The notes under the pieces are model-generated. The model had not been told where the DNA came from. It did not search any database and saw only the letters and a program-made list of their open reading frames with translations. From assembly GCA_902544985.1 (NCBI GenBank), contig CACCFV010000002.1:81177-143320 (forward strand): 62,144 nucleotides of DNA, in the 5' to 3' direction. A program made the translations under genes and the position numbers. Within the stretch, counting starts at the first letter, position 1. The number at the start of each line of letters is the position of its first letter. This DNA is from an uncultured Pelagibacteraceae bacterium (GTDB lineage: Bacteria > Pseudomonadota > Alphaproteobacteria > Pelagibacterales > Pelagibacteraceae). Below are positions 19,937-32,884 of this stretch, in pieces.

Positions 19937-22810
19937 ATGTCATCCTCTAAAAATCTTGAATTTGAAAAGACTGCTTTCTTAAGTAAATCCAATAGTGCTT
20001 TTATTGAGGAGATGTATCTTAAGTTTGTTAATAATGATCCATCTTTGCCTGATAGCTGGAAAATATATTTTAATCAGATCGGTGATGAGGCAGACATAAT
20101 TGTAAATGAAATAAATGGTCCATCCTGGAGTCCATCAAAAAAAGTATCAATCAAAAAATTACAAAATTTGAATAATGGTAACGAAAATCAAGGTAAATTA
20201 GTTTCAAAACAATCTAATGCAAATTCTATAAAAGCTGTTGCTATGATTAGATCTTACAGACAGAGAGGTCATTTGATTGCTAAATTAGATCCTCTAGGTC
20301 TTTTAAAAGCCGATTATTTAGAAGAACTCCATCCTGAGTCATATGGATTTAAGAAGGACGAATATAATAATAAAATTTTTTTAGACGGAGTCATTAATAG
20401 ACAATACTCTAGCATTTATGAAATTTTAAAATTTTTAAGAGAAAAATATTGTGGATCCTTAGGTTTTGAGTATATGCATATCTCAAATCCAACTGAAAGA
20501 AAATGGTTTAGAGACAGAGTTGAAAAAGCAGATGATTTTAAATTCACTCAGAATGGAAAAGAAGCCATTCTTAAAAAATTAATTCAAGCTGAAGGTTTTG
20601 AAAAATTTTTACACACAAAATACGTTGGTACAAAAAGATTTGGTTTAGATGGAGGTGAAAGTTTAATCCCCGCCCTTGAGCAAATAATTAAAATTGGTGG
20701 TCAATCAAAAGTAAAAGAAGTTAAAATAGGAATGTCCCATAGAGGAAGATTGAACGTTTTAGCCAATGTCTTACAAAAATCATATAAAAGAATTTTTAAT
20801 GAATTTGCTGGAGAGATTAGTTCAAAATCAGAGGACGACACAGGAGATGTCAAATATCATTTAGGCGCGTCGTCAAATAGGGAATTTGATGGAAATCAAG
20901 TTCATGTAAGTCTCACAGATAATCCATCTCATCTTGAAGCAGTGAATCCTGTAGTTTTAGGACAAACAAGAGCTAAACAATATTTCCATAAGGATAAAGA
21001 GAGAAATAAAGTTATACCAATTTTGATTCATGGAGACGCAGCTTTTGCGGGACAAGGAGTTGTTGCAGAATGTTTTGCGATGTCCGGTCTTCCAGGTCAT
21101 AATACAGGTGGAACTATCCATATTATAGTGAACAACCAAATAGGATTTACTACTAGTCCAAGATTTGCAAGATCATCACCTTACCCCTCTGATATTGCTA
21201 AAATGGTTGAAGCACCAATCATCCATGTTAACGGTGATGATCCCGAGGCAGTTGTTTATGCTGCAAGAATAGCAACTGACTTTAGATTAAAATTTAATAG
21301 AGATGTCGTTATAGACTTAATTTGTTATCGAAGATTTGGTCATAATGAGGGGGATGAACCGTCTTTTACTCAACCACTAATGTATAAAAAAATCCGTTCA
21401 CACCCTTCACCCATCAAGGTTTATGGTGAAAAATTAATAAATGAAGGATCAATTACAGATGACTATTTTAGAGGATCTATAAAAGAATTTAAGGAATTAC
21501 TTGATGATCAATATAAGAATGCAAAAAATTATAAGCCTAAAATTGAATGGTTTGAAGGTACATGGTCAAGATATAAACCAGCGAGAGGAAAAGATAAAAG
21601 AGGCGTTACAGGTTATGATGTTAAAAAATTAAAAGATATTTCTGAAAAAATAAATACAATACCTAAAGAAATTAACATTCATAAAACTATCGCTAAAGTC
21701 TTAGAAAATAGAAAATCAAACGTTAATAGTGAGGAAAAAATTGATTGGTCTACAGCTGAAGCTTTGGCGTTTGGATCTTTGTTAGAGGAAGGGTACCCAG
21801 TAAGATTGGTTGGTCAGGACTCAGGAAGAGGTACATTTAGTCAAAGACATTCAGTATTAAGAAATCAAATAGATAATTCTCGATATGTTCCTTTAAACAA
21901 AATATCTAAAAATCAAAAGAATTTTGAAATTGTAGATAGTTTCTTATCTGAATTAGCTGTTTTAGGCTTTGAATATGGTTACAGTTTAGTTGAACCTAAT
22001 ACACTTACAATTTGGGAAGCCCAATTTGGTGATTTTGCTAATGGTGCTCAAGTAGTTATAGATCAATTTATTGCTTCAGGAGAAAGAAAATGGTCAAGAG
22101 CTTCTGGATTAGTTATGTTATTACCTCACGGCTACGAAGGTCAAGGTCCTGAACATTCTTCTGCTAGATTAGAAAGATTTTTACAATTATGTTCAAATGA
22201 TAATATGCAGGTAATGAATTGCACAACACCCGCAAACTACTTTCATGCACTAAGAAGACAAATGCATAGAGATTTCAGAAAACCTCTAATAATAATGACT
22301 CCCAAATCTTTACTTAGACATAAACATTGTGTTTCAAGCTTAAGCGATTTTAGTAAAAAAAATACATTTCATAGAGTATTATGGGATCACGCAATAGATC
22401 CAAAGGTAAAAGGTTTTATCAAATTGAAAAAAAAGGAAAAAATTAAAAAAGTAATTTTATGTTCAGGAAAAATTTATTTTGATTTGCTTGAGGCTAGAGA
22501 AAAATTTAAAAGAGATGATTTGATATTTTATAGAATTGAGCAACTTTATCCTTTTCCAGCTAAGGCACTTGCAAAAGAGCTAAAACCTTATGCAAAAAAA
22601 GCTAAATTTTATTGGTGTCAGGAAGAGCCAAAAAATATGGGAGCATGGTTTTCTGCTAGAGATTATATCCAATGGACATTAGATAATATAAAGGCTAATA
22701 ATAAAAAGATTTCTTATATTGGAAGAAGTCCAGATGCATCACCAGCCACTGGTTATGCAAAAAGACACATTTCACAACAACAAGAAATTATTAAGAAGGT
22801 TTTTGAATAA
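19937..22810 (+). CDS. sucA: 2-oxoglutarate dehydrogenase E1 component
   Basis: Thiamine-diphosphate-dependent decarboxylase of the oxoglutarate dehydrogenase complex. The 957 aa product has the N-terminal E2-interacting segment, the active-site region MSHRGRLNVLANVL, the LTDNPSHLEAVNPVV block, the ThDP/metal motif HGDAAFAGQGVVAE with NNQIGFTT, and the C-terminal DSGRGTFSQRHSV and LPHGYEGQGPEHSSARLERF. It appears to start its own transcription unit (see 19898-19925). sucB follows after 6 bp. Confidence 0.98.
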   Translation: MSSSKNLEFEKTAFLSKSNSAFIEEMYLKFVNNDPSLPDSWKIYFNQIGDEADIIVNEINGPSWSPSKKVSIKKLQNLNNGNENQGKLVSKQSNANSIKAVAMIRSYRQRGHLIAKLDPLGLLKADYLEELHPESYGFKKDEYNNKIFLDGVINRQYSSIYEILKFLREKYCGSLGFEYMHISNPTERKWFRDRVEKADDFKFTQNGKEAILKKLIQAEGFEKFLHTKYVGTKRFGLDGGESLIPALEQIIKIGGQSKVKEVKIGMSHRGRLNVLANVLQKSYKRIFNEFAGEISSKSEDDTGDVKYHLGASSNREFDGNQVHVSLTDNPSHLEAVNPVVLGQTRAKQYFHKDKERNKVIPILIHGDAAFAGQGVVAECFAMSGLPGHNTGGTIHIIVNNQIGFTTSPRFARSSPYPSDIAKMVEAPIIHVNGDDPEAVVYAARIATDFRLKFNRDVVIDLICYRRFGHNEGDEPSFTQPLMYKKIRSHPSPIKVYGEKLINEGSITDDYFRGSIKEFKELLDDQYKNAKNYKPKIEWFEGTWSRYKPARGKDKRGVTGYDVKKLKDISEKINTIPKEINIHKTIAKVLENRKSNVNSEEKIDWSTAEALAFGSLLEEGYPVRLVGQDSGRGTFSQRHSVLRNQIDNSRYVPLNKISKNQKNFEIVDSFLSELAVLGFEYGYSLVEPNTLTIWEAQFGDFANGAQVVIDQFIASGERKWSRASGLVMLLPHGYEGQGPEHSSARLERFLQLCSNDNMQVMNCTTPANYFHALRRQMHRDFRKPLIIMTPKSLLRHKHCVSSLSDFSKKNTFHRVLWDHAIDPKVKGFIKLKKKEKIKKVILCSGKIYFDLLEAREKFKRDDLIFYRIEQLYPFPAKALAKELKPYAKKAKFYWCQEEPKNMGAWFSARDYIQWTLDNIKANNKKISYIGRSPDASPATGYAKRHISQQQEIIKKVFE

Positions 22811-22816
22811 TTTAAA

Positions 22817-24142
22817 ATGAGTGAAAAAATATTAGTCCCAGTTTTAGGTGAAAGCATTACAGAAGCCACAGTATCTAAATGGTTAAAAAACAAAGGCGAA
22901 ACGGTTGATGCAGATGAGCCAATCGTTGAATTAGAGACCGACAAGGTTAATTTGGAAGTACCGTCTCCAGTTACAGGAAAACTAATTGAAATTAACTCTC
23001 AAGATGGTTCAACTGTTAAAGTGGGAGAAATTTTAGGTTTAGTTACTGAAATTGAAGGTGAGGTTAAAAGATCAAATAAAATAGAGAAAATCCAGCCATC
23101 AAATTTACAAAAAAAAGAAGAGATTAAAGAAAAAGACAATGTAATCAAGTTAGATCCAATTAAAGAACAAGCGGAATTAGATATATTTGAAGAGGAGAAT
23201 AATAGTAACGAGTTAAAAGAGGAGCCACTGGTTTTAACAGAGGAAATAAAAAACAGTCACACGGAGAATAATTCTTCTGAGGAAAGTCAAACATTATCCC
23301 CAGCTGTAAGAAAAATGGTAGATGAAAACAATATTGATGTTAAGTCAGTAAAAGGATCTGGTAAAGATGGACGAATACTTAAAGGTGATTTAATAAGCTT
23401 GATGGGAGTCAATCCTCCACCTTCAGAGAGAAAAATTAAATATGGTCAAGAAGAGCGTATTAAAATGACTAGGTTAAGGCAAACTATAGCAAAAAGACTG
23501 AAACAAGCCCAGGAGAATGCAGCTTTACTTACTACTTTTAATGAAGTGGACATGACAAATATAATTAACATGAGAAAAGACAACCAGGAAGATTTCCAAA
23601 GTCGATATGGTATCAAGCTTGGCTTTATGTCATTTTTTGTTAAGGCTTGTATAGTAGCCTTAAAAAATTTTCCAGCTGTAAATGCTGAGATAGATGGAGA
23701 CACTATTGTTTATAAAAATTATTATAACATAAGTTTTGCAGTTGGAACAGATAAAGGTCTTGTAGTTCCAGTTTTAAAAAACGCGGATGAACTATCTTTT
23801 GCAGATATTGAAAAAAATATTAAAGAAATTTCTGAAAAAGCAAAAGATGGAAAACTTGTAATTGAAGATCTTCAAGGAGGTACCTTTACTATTAGCAATG
23901 GCGGAGTTTATGGGTCAATGCTTTCAACTCCAATTCTAAACTTACCTCAATCTGGAGTATTAGGGATGCATAATATTGTTGAAAGACCTATTGTAGTGGA
24001 TGGTGAAATCAAGATAAGACCAGTAATGTATTTAGCTTTATCTTATGATCATAGAATAATTGACGGTAAAGAGTCTGTATCCTTTCTTAAAATGATCAAA
24101 GAAAGCCTTGAGGACCCTAGAAGGTTATTTTTGGATATTTAG
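22817..24142 (+). CDS. sucB: 2-oxoglutarate dehydrogenase E2 component (dihydrolipoamide succinyltransferase)
   Basis: Core of the oxoglutarate dehydrogenase complex. The 441 aa product has one lipoyl domain (lipoylated Lys in [13 protein letters not shown], about residue 43), an acidic, charged linker near residues 80-155, a peripheral subunit-binding domain ([20 protein letters not shown]) and the acyltransferase domain with catalytic [12 protein letters not shown]. lpd begins 1 bp after its stop. Confidence 0.98.
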   Translation: MSEKILVPVLGESITEATVSKWLKNKGETVDADEPIVELETDKVNLEVPSPVTGKLIEINSQDGSTVKVGEILGLVTEIEGEVKRSNKIEKIQPSNLQKKEEIKEKDNVIKLDPIKEQAELDIFEEENNSNELKEEPLVLTEEIKNSHTENNSSEESQTLSPAVRKMVDENNIDVKSVKGSGKDGRILKGDLISLMGVNPPPSERKIKYGQEERIKMTRLRQTIAKRLKQAQENAALLTTFNEVDMTNIINMRKDNQEDFQSRYGIKLGFMSFFVKACIVALKNFPAVNAEIDGDTIVYKNYYNISFAVGTDKGLVVPVLKNADELSFADIEKNIKEISEKAKDGKLVIEDLQGGTFTISNGGVYGSMLSTPILNLPQSGVLGMHNIVERPIVVDGEIKIRPVMYLALSYDHRIIDGKESVSFLKMIKESLEDPRRLFLDI

Positions 24143-24143
24143 G

Positions 24144-25544
24144 ATGTCAGAAAAATTTCAAGCAGTAGTTATAGGAGGTGGCCCAGGAGGTTATGTTTGC
24201 GCAATTAGACTTGCCCAACTAGGTTTAAAAACTGCATGTATAGAATCCAGGGGATCTCTTGGTGGTACATGCCTGAATATTGGTTGTATCCCTTCAAAAA
24301 GTTTACTTAATTTGTCTGAGGAATTTCACAAAGTTAAAGGTTTGGCAAATAAAGGTATTGAAATAGGAGAAGTAAAATTAAATCTCGATAAAATGATGAA
24401 GAGTAAGGACAAAGCAGTTACTGTTCTTACAAAGGGTGTAGAATTTCTTCTAAAAAAAAATAAAGTTACTTACTTTAAGGGCCACGGAAGTTTTAAATCA
24501 AATAATGAAATTTTAATAAAAGATGATCAAAAAAAAGAAACAATAATTCAAACTGAAAAAACAATTATAGCCACAGGATCTGTACCAGTATCTTTACCAG
24601 GTGTTGAAATAGACGAGAAAATAATAGTTTCATCAACTGGAGCTTTAAAACTAGAAAAAGTGCCTGATAAAATGGTAATTGTTGGTGGAGGTTATATCGG
24701 CTTAGAGATGGGTTCAGTATGGTCAAGACTTGGTGCAAAAGTAGAAGTTGTTGAGTTTTTGGATCATATAACACCTGGTATGGATAAAGAAATTTCATCT
24801 GAGTTTATGAAAATTCTTAAAAAACAAGGCATTAAGTTTAATATGCAAAATAAAGTTGAAACAATTCAAAAAAATAATTCAGGTGCAGTGGTCTCAACAA
24901 TTGATAAAGATGGTAAAAAAAATAATTTTGAATGTGATGTAGTTTTAATTTCAGTTGGCAGAAAGCCAAATACAGAAGGTTTAAATTTAAAAAATGCAGG
25001 TGTGAGTTTAGATGAAAAAAATAGAATTAAAACTGACAAGAAATTTAAAACAAATGTTGAAAATATTTATGCAATAGGTGATGTGATTGTTGGGCCCATG
25101 CTTGCACATAAGGCTGAAGATGAAGGTATAGCAGTTGCAGAAAATATTGTAGGTCAATCAGGTCATGTAAACTATGATACGATACCAGGTGTGGTGTATA
25201 CCTCACCAGAGGTTGCCTCAATTGGGAAAACAGAGGAGCAATTAAAAGAATTAAATAAAAGTTATAAGGTTGGTAAATTTTCATTCATGGCCAATTCTAG
25301 AGCTAAAGCTATAGATGATGCAGAAGGTTTTGTGAAAATTCTTGCAGATGCTCAGACAGATAAGGTTTTAGGCGCACATATAATTGGCCCTCATGCTGGA
25401 GAATTAATTGCTGAAATCGGTGTTGCAATGGAATTTGGTGCAAGCGCCGAGGATATAGCAAGAACCTGCCATGCTCACCCAACTTTTTCTGAAGCTGTCA
25501 AAGAAGCTGCGTTATCAGTAGATAAAAGAGCAATACACTCTTAA
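24144..25544 (+). CDS. lpd: Dihydrolipoyl dehydrogenase (E3)
   Basis: Flavoprotein that reoxidises dihydrolipoamide with NAD. The 466 aa product has AVVIGGGPGGYVCAIR, the redox-active disulfide GGTCLNIGCIPSK, a second NAD-binding GGGYIGLEMGSVW and the C-terminal HAHPTFSEAVKEAAL with the catalytic His. An upstream start at 24108 lies inside sucB and adds 12 non-homologous residues, so the ATG at 24144 is preferred. It is last of the TCA block. Confidence 0.97.
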   Translation: MSEKFQAVVIGGGPGGYVCAIRLAQLGLKTACIESRGSLGGTCLNIGCIPSKSLLNLSEEFHKVKGLANKGIEIGEVKLNLDKMMKSKDKAVTVLTKGVEFLLKKNKVTYFKGHGSFKSNNEILIKDDQKKETIIQTEKTIIATGSVPVSLPGVEIDEKIIVSSTGALKLEKVPDKMVIVGGGYIGLEMGSVWSRLGAKVEVVEFLDHITPGMDKEISSEFMKILKKQGIKFNMQNKVETIQKNNSGAVVSTIDKDGKKNNFECDVVLISVGRKPNTEGLNLKNAGVSLDEKNRIKTDKKFKTNVENIYAIGDVIVGPMLAHKAEDEGIAVAENIVGQSGHVNYDTIPGVVYTSPEVASIGKTEEQLKELNKSYKVGKFSFMANSRAKAIDDAEGFVKILADAQTDKVLGAHIIGPHAGELIAEIGVAMEFGASAEDIARTCHAHPTFSEAVKEAALSVDKRAIHS

Positions 25545-25566
25545 TTTTTTTTCATATTATAAAAAT

Positions 25567-27522
25567 ATGAAATACCCGATTCTACTACCTAATATTTTTA
25601 ATCATCCTTTTACTTATGAAAGTGAAATTGATCTTAAGCTAGGTGAATTTGTTCTAGTCCCTTTTGGAAAATCTAAAATAACAGGTGTGGTATGGGATGA
25701 ATTTGAAAAAAACGACAATAAGAAATTTAAAATAAAAAGTATTCAAAAAAAATTAGACGTAGCTCCACTAAAGAAAGAAACAATAAATTTTTTAAATTGG
25801 TTTGCCGAGTATAATTTAATACCAAAGGGAATGGCGTTAAAACTAGTTTTATTGAGCAGTAATGCAATAGAGAAAATGGAAAAAAAAATTTATGAACCGT
25901 ATAATAATAAAATAAAAAAAAATTCCTTTAAACTATCTATTAATCAAATCAAATCCTTAGAAAAAATGAGTTATTCAAACCAAAAATTTAGAGTTCATGT
26001 TTTACAAGGAACAACAGGATCGGGTAAGACTTTAGTTTATTTTGAGGCGTTAAAATCTTTAATAGAGAAGGGTTTTCAATCATTAATTCTTTTACCAGAA
26101 ATAGGTTTGACCAGTCAGTTTGAGCAAAAATTTTCAGAATATTTCGGATTTAAACCAGCGATTTGGCACTCTGGTATCTCAAAAAAGAAAAAAGAAATAA
26201 TTTGGAGTGGTATTTCCTGTGGTGAAATTAAAGTTGTCATTGGTGCTAGATCTTCTTTATTTTTACCGTTTAAAAAATTAGGAATAATAATTGTTGATGA
26301 GGAACATGATCAATCTTTCAAACAAGATGAAGGTGTTACATATAATGCACGAGATATGGCAATTTCAAGAGCATCATTTGAAAACATTCCTGTCAACTTG
26401 ATCACAGCAGTTCCTTCTATAGAAACCTTTGAAAATATTAAAAAGGGAAAATATGAGGTCTCCAGACTAAGTGAAAGGTATAGAAATGCTGCACTACCTA
26501 ATTATGAAATCATTAATTTAAATAATACAAAACTTGAGAAGCAATCATGGTTATCAGCAAAAATAATTGAAAAAGTTAATCTACATCTTGAAAAAAAAGA
26601 TCAAGTATTGTTTTTTTTGAATAGAAGAGGTTTTTCGCCTAACGCATTATGTAACAAATGTTTTTCAAGCTTCACATGCCCAAATTGTACAATAAATTTA
26701 GTTTATCATAAGAATAAAAATAATTTGATATGTCATTATTGTGGTTTCAAATCACAGTTAAAAAGAAATTGTAAGAAAGGTGATAATTGTGAATTTGTCT
26801 TTAGCGGACCAGGTGTTGAAAGAATTTCTGAGGAAGTTAAAAGAAAGTTTCCTGGTAAAAAAATTGATATTTTCTCAAGTGATACGATGAATAAAAAAGA
26901 CTCAAAAGAAAAAATTAGAAAAATAATTAATAACGAAATTCAGATTTTAGTAGGAACTCAATTAATATCAAAAGGTTTTCATTTTCCTCACTTGAATTGT
27001 ATTGTTGTTGTAGATATTGATCTTTCATCTCATGGTCACGATCTAAGAGGGGCTGAAAAGAATTTACAACTTTATCATCAACTTTCAGGAAGAGCTGGTA
27101 GAACTGGAAAACCAGCGACAGTTTATTTTCAAACCTATGAAAATAATTCTAAAATGATCTCTGAAATAACAAATGAAAATCCAGATATCTTTTTAGAAAG
27201 AGAGTTAGAAATAAGAAAAAAAAATAAACTTCCTCCTTATCAAAGATTTATTTCTTTAATCCTCACAGGAGAAAATGAAAAAAAATTAGAAAAAGAAGCT
27301 TTTAATTTCAAGAATTTTATTGAAAACAAAATTAACGGAAAAATTTTGGGTCCTGTGAATGCACCAATATTTAGAATAAAAAAAAAATTTAGGATAAGAC
27401 TTTTAATAAGAGGATCAAAATCTATGAAAATGCAAAATTCTTTAGCTAAAATTATTCCAAAATATAAATTTTTTAAGGGAATAAAACTTTCAGTTGATGT
27501 TGATCCAATAAACTTCAATTAA
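25567..27522 (+). CDS. priA: Primosomal replication-restart helicase PriA
   Basis: 3'-5' superfamily 2 helicase that reloads the replisome at stalled forks. At 651 aa it is shorter than E. coli PriA (732). Walker A is GTTGSGKTLVYFEAL, Walker B IVDEEHDQSFKQDE, and a zinc-binding insertion with paired cysteines follows (CNKCFSSFTCPNC, CHYCG). The last cysteine pair is spaced CKKGDNC rather than CxxC. Motif III, normally SATP, reads TAVP with Val282 in place of the threonine. It stands 22 bp after lpd on the same strand. Confidence 0.95.
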   Translation: MKYPILLPNIFNHPFTYESEIDLKLGEFVLVPFGKSKITGVVWDEFEKNDNKKFKIKSIQKKLDVAPLKKETINFLNWFAEYNLIPKGMALKLVLLSSNAIEKMEKKIYEPYNNKIKKNSFKLSINQIKSLEKMSYSNQKFRVHVLQGTTGSGKTLVYFEALKSLIEKGFQSLILLPEIGLTSQFEQKFSEYFGFKPAIWHSGISKKKKEIIWSGISCGEIKVVIGARSSLFLPFKKLGIIIVDEEHDQSFKQDEGVTYNARDMAISRASFENIPVNLITAVPSIETFENIKKGKYEVSRLSERYRNAALPNYEIINLNNTKLEKQSWLSAKIIEKVNLHLEKKDQVLFFLNRRGFSPNALCNKCFSSFTCPNCTINLVYHKNKNNLICHYCGFKSQLKRNCKKGDNCEFVFSGPGVERISEEVKRKFPGKKIDIFSSDTMNKKDSKEKIRKIINNEIQILVGTQLISKGFHFPHLNCIVVVDIDLSSHGHDLRGAEKNLQLYHQLSGRAGRTGKPATVYFQTYENNSKMISEITNENPDIFLERELEIRKKNKLPPYQRFISLILTGENEKKLEKEAFNFKNFIENKINGKILGPVNAPIFRIKKKFRIRLLIRGSKSMKMQNSLAKIIPKYKFFKGIKLSVDVDPINFN

Positions 27523-27620
27523 TCTATAAAAAGAGGCATTTTTGACATATCAGTCACTTGAAGACACAAGGGTCATATGCTAATTAAAGCCTGAATTTTA
27601 AATAATCTTCAACATTATAT

Positions 27621-27624
27621 AGGA
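27621..27624 (+). promoter_or_regulatory. Ribosome binding site for the TTG start of atpH
   Basis: AGGA lies 6 nt before the TTG at 27631. The 108-bp gap 27523-27630 has a perfect TTGACA at 27542-27547 but no good -10 box 16-18 bp downstream, so no promoter is called there. Confidence 0.55.
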
Positions 27625-27630
27625 AACAAG

Positions 27631-28188
27631 TTGAGCAAAGATACAGGATTTTCAATTTCATCAGCTGAAAGGTATTCTCTTGCACTTTTTGAGCTTTCAG
27701 AAGAAAATAATCTATTGAGCCAGATAGAAGAACAATCTTTATCTGTATTAAATCTAATTAATCAAAGTAAAGATTTTTTTAATTTGATTAAAGATCCCAC
27801 TACTAGCCAAGAGGATCTCTCAAAGGTGATAAATAAAATAGCTGCTAGTAATAAATTTGATAATTTATTTAAAAATTTTTTAAATTTCTTAATTCAAAAG
27901 AGACGTTTCTTTTTTATAGAACGAATTCTTAAAAGTTTTATTGAAATTTGTTCCAAAAAAAGAGGTGAGCTTATAGCTGAATTGAAATCAGCAAAAAAAC
28001 TATCAAGTGATGAAATTAAAAAAATTACAGATGAGTTATCAATGAATTTTAGCTCTAAAATAAAATTAAACTATAAATACGATGAAAGTTTAATAGGAGG
28101 TCTGGTAGTTCAAGTTGGAAGTACTATGGTTGACTCCTCAATTAAAAATAAATTACAGCAAATTGAAAATAGAATGATAGAGGCATAG
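27631..28188 (+). CDS. atpH: F1 ATP synthase delta subunit
   Basis: Peripheral-stalk subunit joining F1 to the b subunits. The 185 aa product has the delta-family N-terminus (SAERYSLALFELSEENN) and the C-terminal YDESLIGGLVVQVGSTMVDSSIKNKL. It starts with TTG behind an AGGA site. It opens atpHAGDC; the Fo genes (a, c, b) are not in this window, matching the split Fo/F1 arrangement usual in alphaproteobacteria. Confidence 0.96.
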   Translation: MSKDTGFSISSAERYSLALFELSEENNLLSQIEEQSLSVLNLINQSKDFFNLIKDPTTSQEDLSKVINKIAASNKFDNLFKNFLNFLIQKRRFFFIERILKSFIEICSKKRGELIAELKSAKKLSSDEIKKITDELSMNFSSKIKLNYKYDESLIGGLVVQVGSTMVDSSIKNKLQQIENRMIEA

Positions 28189-29724
28189 ATGGAAATAAAT
28201 CCTTCAGAAGTTACAAAAATATTAAAAGAACAAATCAAAAATTTTGGTGAAAAAGCTGAAGTTGCAGAAGTAGGGCAGGTATTATCAGTTGGAGATGGTA
28301 TCGCAAGAATTTATGGTTTGGATAATGTACAAGCTGGTGAAATGGTGGAATTTGCAGATGGATCAAAAGGAATGGCTCTTAACTTAGAAAGTGAAAATGT
28401 TGGTGTTGTAATTTTTGGTGACGATAGAAATGTAAAAGAGGGTGATGTAGTAAAACGTACAGGTAACATTGTTGATACTCCTGTTGGAAAGGAATTGTTA
28501 GGAAGAGTTGTAGACGGTTTAGGTAATCCTATTGATGGAAAAGGTTCATTTGATAAAAATATTAAAAAAACTAGAGTAGAAGTAAAAGCACCAGGAATTA
28601 TTCCTCGTCAATCAGTCAATGAACCAATGCAAACAGGATTAAAATCAATCGATAGTTTGGTTCCAATTGGAAGAGGTCAAAGGGAATTAATTATTGGTGA
28701 CAGACAAACGGGTAAAACTGCAGTTGCTGTGGATGCAATTATTAATCAAAAAAAAATAAATGAATCTGGTGATGAAAAGCAAAAATTATATTGTATTTAT
28801 GTTGCAGTTGGACAAAAAAGATCAACGGTAAGACAAATTCAAAAAACTTTAGAAGAAGCAGGTGCAATGGAGTACACAACTATTGTTGCAGCTACAGCAT
28901 CAGATTCTGCGCCATTACAATTTTTAGCACCATATACAGGATGTGCTATGGGTGAGTATTTTAGAGATAATGGAATGCATGCACTTATTATCTATGATGA
29001 TTTATCTAAACAAGCTGTTGCGTACAGACAAATGTCTCTATTATTGAGAAGACCTCCAGGCCGTGAGGCTTATCCGGGAGATGTATTTTATCTACATAGT
29101 AGATTACTAGAAAGAGCCGCAAAGTTAAGCGACGAGCACGGTGGTGGTTCATTAACAGCACTTCCAATTATTGAAACACAAGGAGGAGATGTTTCTGCAT
29201 TTATTCCTACTAATGTAATTTCAATTACTGATGGTCAAATATTCTTAGAAACAGAATTATTCAACCAAGGTATAAGACCAGCAATTAACGTCGGGTTATC
29301 AGTATCTAGAGTTGGATCATCAGCTCAAACAAAAGCTATGAAAAAAGTTTCGGGATCGATGAAACTAGAATTAGCTCAATACAGAGAAATGGCAGCATTT
29401 GCTCAATTTGGATCTGATTTGGATGCATCTACACAACAACTTTTAAATAGGGGCTCAAAACTAACTGAACTTCTAAAACAAAAACAATACTCACCATTGA
29501 CCGTTGCTGAACAAGTAATATCGGTTTTCTGCGGTGTAAAAGGATATCTCGATGATATTGATTTAAAAGATGTATCGGAGTTTGAAAACAAAATTATTAA
29601 TAAATGTAAATCAGATAAACCTGAGATAATTGAAGCAATTCAAAGCACTGGAAAACTTGATGAAGATAAAGAAAAGCTATTGGTAGAAGTTATTACTCAG
29701 CTGAAAGGAACCTTTAAATCTTAA
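28189..29724 (+). CDS. atpA: F1 ATP synthase alpha subunit
   Basis: Non-catalytic nucleotide-binding subunit of F1. The 511 aa product has the P-loop [11 protein letters not shown] (about residue 170), the arginine-finger region [17 protein letters not shown] and the [19 protein letters not shown] block. It starts directly after the atpH stop. Confidence 0.99.
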   Translation: MEINPSEVTKILKEQIKNFGEKAEVAEVGQVLSVGDGIARIYGLDNVQAGEMVEFADGSKGMALNLESENVGVVIFGDDRNVKEGDVVKRTGNIVDTPVGKELLGRVVDGLGNPIDGKGSFDKNIKKTRVEVKAPGIIPRQSVNEPMQTGLKSIDSLVPIGRGQRELIIGDRQTGKTAVAVDAIINQKKINESGDEKQKLYCIYVAVGQKRSTVRQIQKTLEEAGAMEYTTIVAATASDSAPLQFLAPYTGCAMGEYFRDNGMHALIIYDDLSKQAVAYRQMSLLLRRPPGREAYPGDVFYLHSRLLERAAKLSDEHGGGSLTALPIIETQGGDVSAFIPTNVISITDGQIFLETELFNQGIRPAINVGLSVSRVGSSAQTKAMKKVSGSMKLELAQYREMAAFAQFGSDLDASTQQLLNRGSKLTELLKQKQYSPLTVAEQVISVFCGVKGYLDDIDLKDVSEFENKIINKCKSDKPEIIEAIQSTGKLDEDKEKLLVEVITQLKGTFKS

Positions 29725-29730
29725 TGTAAT

Positions 29731-32023
<2,293 letters not shown>

Positions 32024-32024
<1 letters not shown>

Positions 32025-32416
32025 TGAGTGAAGAGTTTAAAATTGAAATTGTAAACCCAGAAAAATCTTTTTTAGTAAAAGAGGATGTTTTAGAGGTTGT
32101 TGTACCTGCATTTGAGGGTGAAATGGGGATTTTAAAAGATCACATATCAATTATTTCTTTTTTAAAACCTGGAATAATTAAAGTATTTTCGAAATCAGGT
32201 GATGAAAATTATTATGTAGAAGATGGAATCATTGAATTTAAAAATAACAATTTATCTATCTTAACAAGCACAATATTTGCTGTCGCAGATTTAGATAAAT
32301 CTAAACAAGGGGACTTACTCAAAAAAGCTGAAGCGGAAGCAAGTAAATCTGAGATAAGTGATCAGGCTAAATATCTAGCAGATCAAAAAGTTGAAGTTCT
32401 AAGATCGATTAACTAA
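32024..32416 (+). CDS. atpC: F1 ATP synthase epsilon subunit
   Basis: Regulatory/rotor subunit at the foot of gamma. The 130 aa product has the beta-sandwich domain (VVVPAFEGEMGILKDH, VEDGIIEFKNNNLSIL) and a C-terminal helical part rich in Lys/Glu. The last 18 bp overlap the convergent rppH gene, leaving no room for a classical terminator between them. Confidence 0.96.
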
Positions 32417-32884
32417 TAATAACTCTAATTTTTTTTTAATTTCTTGATAGACGTGTAATTTAAAATCTACCACAACTTTTGTTAAGGATTCTAATTCAAT
32501 CCATTTCCATTCGAGAAATTCAGGTTTTTTTGTTTTAATATTTATTTCACTATCCTCTCCAGTAAACTTCATTATAAACCATTTCTGTTTTTGTCCTTTA
32601 TACTTACCCTTCCAAATTATACCCAATAAGTGATCTGGTAATTCATATGTTATAAAACCATCTAATTCTTTAATAAGCTCTACTTTTGTAATACTAGTCT
32701 CTTCCTTTAACTCCCTGTATGCGGCGGTAAGAAAATCCTCACCTTCATCAATACCTCCTTGTGGCATTTGCCAAAAGTTTTTTGGGTTGTCTATTCTTCT
32801 TGCAACGAAAATTTTATTTTCTTGATTAAGAACAACAATGCCTACACCACTGCGGAGTGGTAGATGTTTATATTGCTCTTTCAT
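32399..32884 (-). CDS. rppH: RNA pyrophosphohydrolase, Nudix family
   Basis: Removes pyrophosphate from the 5' end of triphosphorylated RNA and so starts decay of mRNA. The 161 aa product starts LPLRSGVGIVVLNQENKIFV and has the RppH-type WQMPQGGIDEGED. The Nudix box reads GGIDEGEDFLTAAYRELKEE followed by TSI, so the final Gly of the consensus is Ser. It is last of the rplU-to-rppH series and starts right after the ctpA stop. Confidence 0.9.
   Translation of the reverse strand: MKEQYKHLPLRSGVGIVVLNQENKIFVARRIDNPKNFWQMPQGGIDEGEDFLTAAYRELKEETSITKVELIKELDGFITYELPDHLLGIIWKGKYKGQKQKWFIMKFTGEDSEINIKTKKPEFLEWKWIELESLTKVVVDFKLHVYQEIKKKLELLLVNRS

Noticed and set aside
23140-23290. Acidic, low-complexity stretch in sucB as an insertion
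   Set aside because: It corresponds to the normal flexible linker between lipoyl and subunit-binding domains of E2 proteins.
24108-24143. Longer lpd starting inside sucB
   Set aside because: The added residues are the sucB end in another frame; ATG 24144 begins just before the FAD-binding motif as in other Lpd proteins.
27542-27586. Perfect TTGACA at 27542-27547 as the -35 of an atp operon promoter
   Set aside because: No acceptable -10 hexamer lies 16-18 bp downstream; the later TTGAAG-17-TAATTA pairing has only a two-base match in the -10 box.
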